Shown here: positions 61,140 through 64,000 of the stretch, in pieces | How the letters are laid out: every line of letters begins with the position of its first letter | Position numbering within the stretch: position 1 is the stretch's first letter | Notes under the pieces: generated by a model | What the model was told of the DNA's origin: nothing | What the model saw: only the letters and a program-made list of their open reading frames with translations | Database searches by the model: none | Source of the DNA: Chlorocebus sabaeus | Taxonomy: Eukaryota > Chordata > Mammalia > Primates > Cercopithecidae | Reading direction: 5' to 3' | Length of the DNA stretch: 64,000 bases | NCBI RefSeq assembly: GCF_047675955.1 | Contig: NC_132910.1 | Span: 89,430,923-89,494,922 of the forward strand | Made by a program: the position numbers and the translations under genes

Positions 61140-61917
61140 GTTACTCACTGAAGGAAGAACGAGCCCACCAACCAAAAGCTAGGCAACTACCATACCTCAG
61201 GGCTCCCACATCAATTGCATGACTCGCTTTGATACGAGGGCAAATCATAACCGCTCCCTCTCTAAGAGCTACTTTGTGGTCCACAGGAGAGTAACGGCCT
61301 CGTGACACTCAAATGGCCCTGGTACTCACAAGTTAACAAACTTCAAAATGCTATTTGAAAGGGAAACTAATAACATTAAAAAGAGGTCACAGTACTGTTT
61401 GAAAATCTACAAAGGAGTCATGATCTTTGTTCAAGGAAGTAAAATATTAAGGAAATTTGTGTTAGTTGAATTTTTGACTGAACATGTGCTATGAAGTTCT
61501 GATTGTAGAAGCTGCTTCCTATTTGAAAATAAAATAAAACTCTCTTGATATGCAAATGGTAAGAATATGCTTTGGTATCAAACAATATCTAAAAGCAAAC
61601 TCTCTGCAAAGTATTCCAGAATGGTTTACTTAAGAACATCCTGGCTGAACTTCAAAGTAGAGCCTACTGGAAAATATTTACCCAGACTATTCGAAAAGAG
61701 ATTTGAAAAGAGAGTTTCATTGATTTCCATTGTCCAGCTTTATTTCATGGATTTCTATCATTCGACTTTATTTTTTATTATCAGATCATTACCACAAGAA
61801 AGTATTACAGTCAAGAGATGACAAATAATAATGATGATAGTAATTGTAAATCCAAAAACTTTTACCTGTTAATAACTCTTTAACTAACTACAGTGAACTA
61901 CCTTTAGTATACAAATA
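61140..61917. other. Single-copy sequence
   Basis: Nothing recognised. Confidence 0.35.
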
Positions 61918-62225
61918 GGCCTGGTGTGGTGGATCATGCCTGTAATCCCAGCACTTTGGAAGGCTGAGGCAGGCTGATAACTTGAGGCCAGGAGTTCGAG
62001 ACCAGCCTGACCAACATGGCAAAATCCTATGTCTACTATGAACACAAACATTAGTCAGGTGTGGTGGTGCATGCCTGTAATCCCAGCTACTCAGGAGGCT
62101 GAGGCGTGAGAATCGTTTGAACCTAGGAGGCAGAGGTTGCAGTGAGCTGAGATCATGCCACTGCACTCCAGCCTGGATGACAGGGTGAGACTCTGTCTCA
62201 AAGAAATGAAAAATAAAAACAAATA
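61911..62225 (+). mobile_element. Alu, full length, with target-site duplication
   Basis: 'ggcctggtgtggtggatcat' to 'gagactctgtctc' plus a mixed tail. The exact duplication ACAAATA flanks it (61911-61917 and 62219-62225). Confidence 0.95.
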
Positions 62226-64000
62226 AACCTGTAACTTGTATTTACCAATGCCACATCAAGCAGGACAGCATAACTGACCCAGTAAAAATTACTTCCTGAC
62301 TCAGCACAGTGTGAAAGTAGCTGGAAATTCATAATAAAGCCTTCTGCAACTAGATCAAGGGGCTTTCCAGGTTCTTTTGCTTGATTTTACCACATGATTG
62401 TGGCCACCATCTTCCCTGATTTGTATCCTCGATTTCCTCTGTTGTTCCCTCAAGTAGCTCTCTGCACATGTGATTAGATTCCCGTAACAGCTGTTGCTTC
62501 TCTTGGTGGGCCTGTTAGTCTGACTGAAACCAGGAACTCTGGCCTGCAGAGATATGTTCTGTGTTGAGGACATAGTGGTTCTGTAATTCATCTGAGTTCC
62601 CATGGTTGAGCTCAGTTACTAGGCAACACCACCACAAGACCACAGATCCTGGTTGCACATGTACATGCCTTCTCTGGCTCACCTTCTTCATTAGCCTCTT
62701 TTCCCTGGGATTCAGAGAAAAGTCTTTGGAGACTGGGCCAGAAGACAAATAGAGTGATTAACAAAGCTTATCTAAAATTACTAATGATCTTTCATAGCCA
62801 TGCTGCCATCCTACATCCCAATCTCTGTCAGAGGAAAACCCTAATTCCAAATAATTTATTTAAAATTGTCACAGTTCTGTCATGGCAAAAATAATAATAA
62901 TAATACACAAGAGATGGCAACCTTAAAGCCTGGTGTACCTAGCTCTTTTGTCAAGATGCAAGCCTGAGGCAGAGCCTGAAAGTCCACTGTCAACTCTTCT
63001 GTACCTGAGGCTCTGAGAGGAGTATGAAACTCACTCTACTGAAGCTGGTAGTGCTTATGGTGCCAATCTCTGAAAATAAAAGAATTGGAACCATGTTAGA
63101 AAATAAAAATGGATTACCTTTGATGGCTCAAATGATAAACGTCATTTGGAATAGACTGTATTTCACTTAGCCTCACCTTTTACCCATTGCATTAATTTTC
63201 CCTAGATATCTGTGAATCAAGGCACTAAAAATTCACTACTTGCTGATAAGATGTGTCCAATTTCTTAAAGAATAACAATGTATCTTCAAATACTCAGATT
63301 TAAAATACTGTAGTCCTAGTTTTTTCATACTTTTCACATTTCTCTTGCCACATTTTGGGTGACATAAAATGTCCCATGTAGCCACTAGTAATTATAAAAC
63401 AGGTACACACGGAATTGGAAAGCACATATTTCATGCTTGATTATTATTTTTCTATCCTTGTCCACCAGCGTAATCTATTCTCTCAATTTAGTAAATTGGG
63501 CATCATAATAATTACGGCAGGGCTAGTGCCATGCAGCCTCCTTTGAGAGTAGGGAGTTTGGGAAGCTAAATAGAGGTGAAATATGAACCAACAGGGTAAT
63601 ACATCTGAAAGTATAAAGATAGTGACATAACTTTTATTCTGGTTGACATTGGTATTACAATTATCAGATCATCAGTGATATCAAATGTGCAGTGAGTCAA
63701 ATTTGATATGAACAACCTTTCTAATGATATGATGCTTCAAACTTTCATTTGCACTGTCATTCACCATAACCTTTACTGGCTTCAGGCTGATTAGGTTATT
63801 GATAGCTAAAGTCATTTCTTCAGAGAATGCTGCTGGAATCTTAAACACACCCCAATATTTAAATTATAAATTGTATAGATACTTTAAGACTACTCAAAAG
63901 ACCTCAAATAATAGCTAGGTAAATTTCAACTCATCAGCTGCCAGAAGTATAGACACATCAGGATTCTCCCAGGATTCTGGTATATTTATGAGATTAAAAC
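62226..64000. other. Single-copy sequence to window end
   Basis: No gene recognised. A short (ATA)n run lies at about 62888-62904. The reverse frames at 62355-62603 and 62515-62748 overlap and lack domains. Part of 62350-62760 might be an old LTR, but I could not identify it. Confidence 0.35.

Overview
This is primate nuclear DNA, almost certainly human. It carries Alu elements of both orientations, primate-specific LINE-1 (L1PA-like) copies, a THE1 retroelement with both LTRs, and a background of older mammalian repeats (L2, MIR, MLT1/MST LTRs, Tigger, MER5-like, L1M). The base composition is AT-rich and no CpG island was seen. I found no intact protein-coding gene, no convincing spliced exon, and no tRNA, rRNA or small-RNA gene. 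Every long open frame I could explain is a decayed transposon frame. The window reads as intergenic DNA or the inside of a very large intron.

Layout. 1-8 kb: a MIR, then a 5'-inverted L1 (1858-3649), a 3'-truncated Alu (3650-3823), and a larger 5'-truncated L1 (3822-7949) whose broken ORF2 includes the longest open frame in the window (458 codons). 8-20 kb: a Tigger DNA transposon with transposase remnants (8653-9689), an MLT1A-type solo LTR with an exact 5-bp target duplication (10529-10937), a nested block of old L1M sequence split by two LTRs (12720-14496), an unclassified LTR-like element, and about 3.8 kb of mostly repeat-free sequence. 20-27 kb: an old L1 (19600-26690) interrupted by a reverse-strand THE1 element (21109-23381), followed by an Alu.

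28-36 kb: an L2, then more than 7 kb almost free of primate-age insertions. 36-46 kb: two Alus around a short L1PA copy, a long imperfect inverted duplication (38226-39206), an L1 3' end, L2 pieces, two equal-sized MaLR LTRs and an Alu. 46-64 kb: mostly single-copy DNA with an MST-type LTR holding a long GA repeat, Alus, a hAT-like element, MIRs, a hairpin-shaped miniature DNA transposon, an L2 split by an Alu, a second MLT1A-type LTR and a final Alu.

Nothing here works together as a gene system. What is readable is the order of insertions: L2, MIR, L1M and Tigger first, then MLT1/MST/THE1 LTRs, then Alu and L1PA copies. The least ordinary structure is the inverted duplication at 38.2-39.2 kb. 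Family names were assigned by eye from remembered consensus features, so subfamily labels are tentative.
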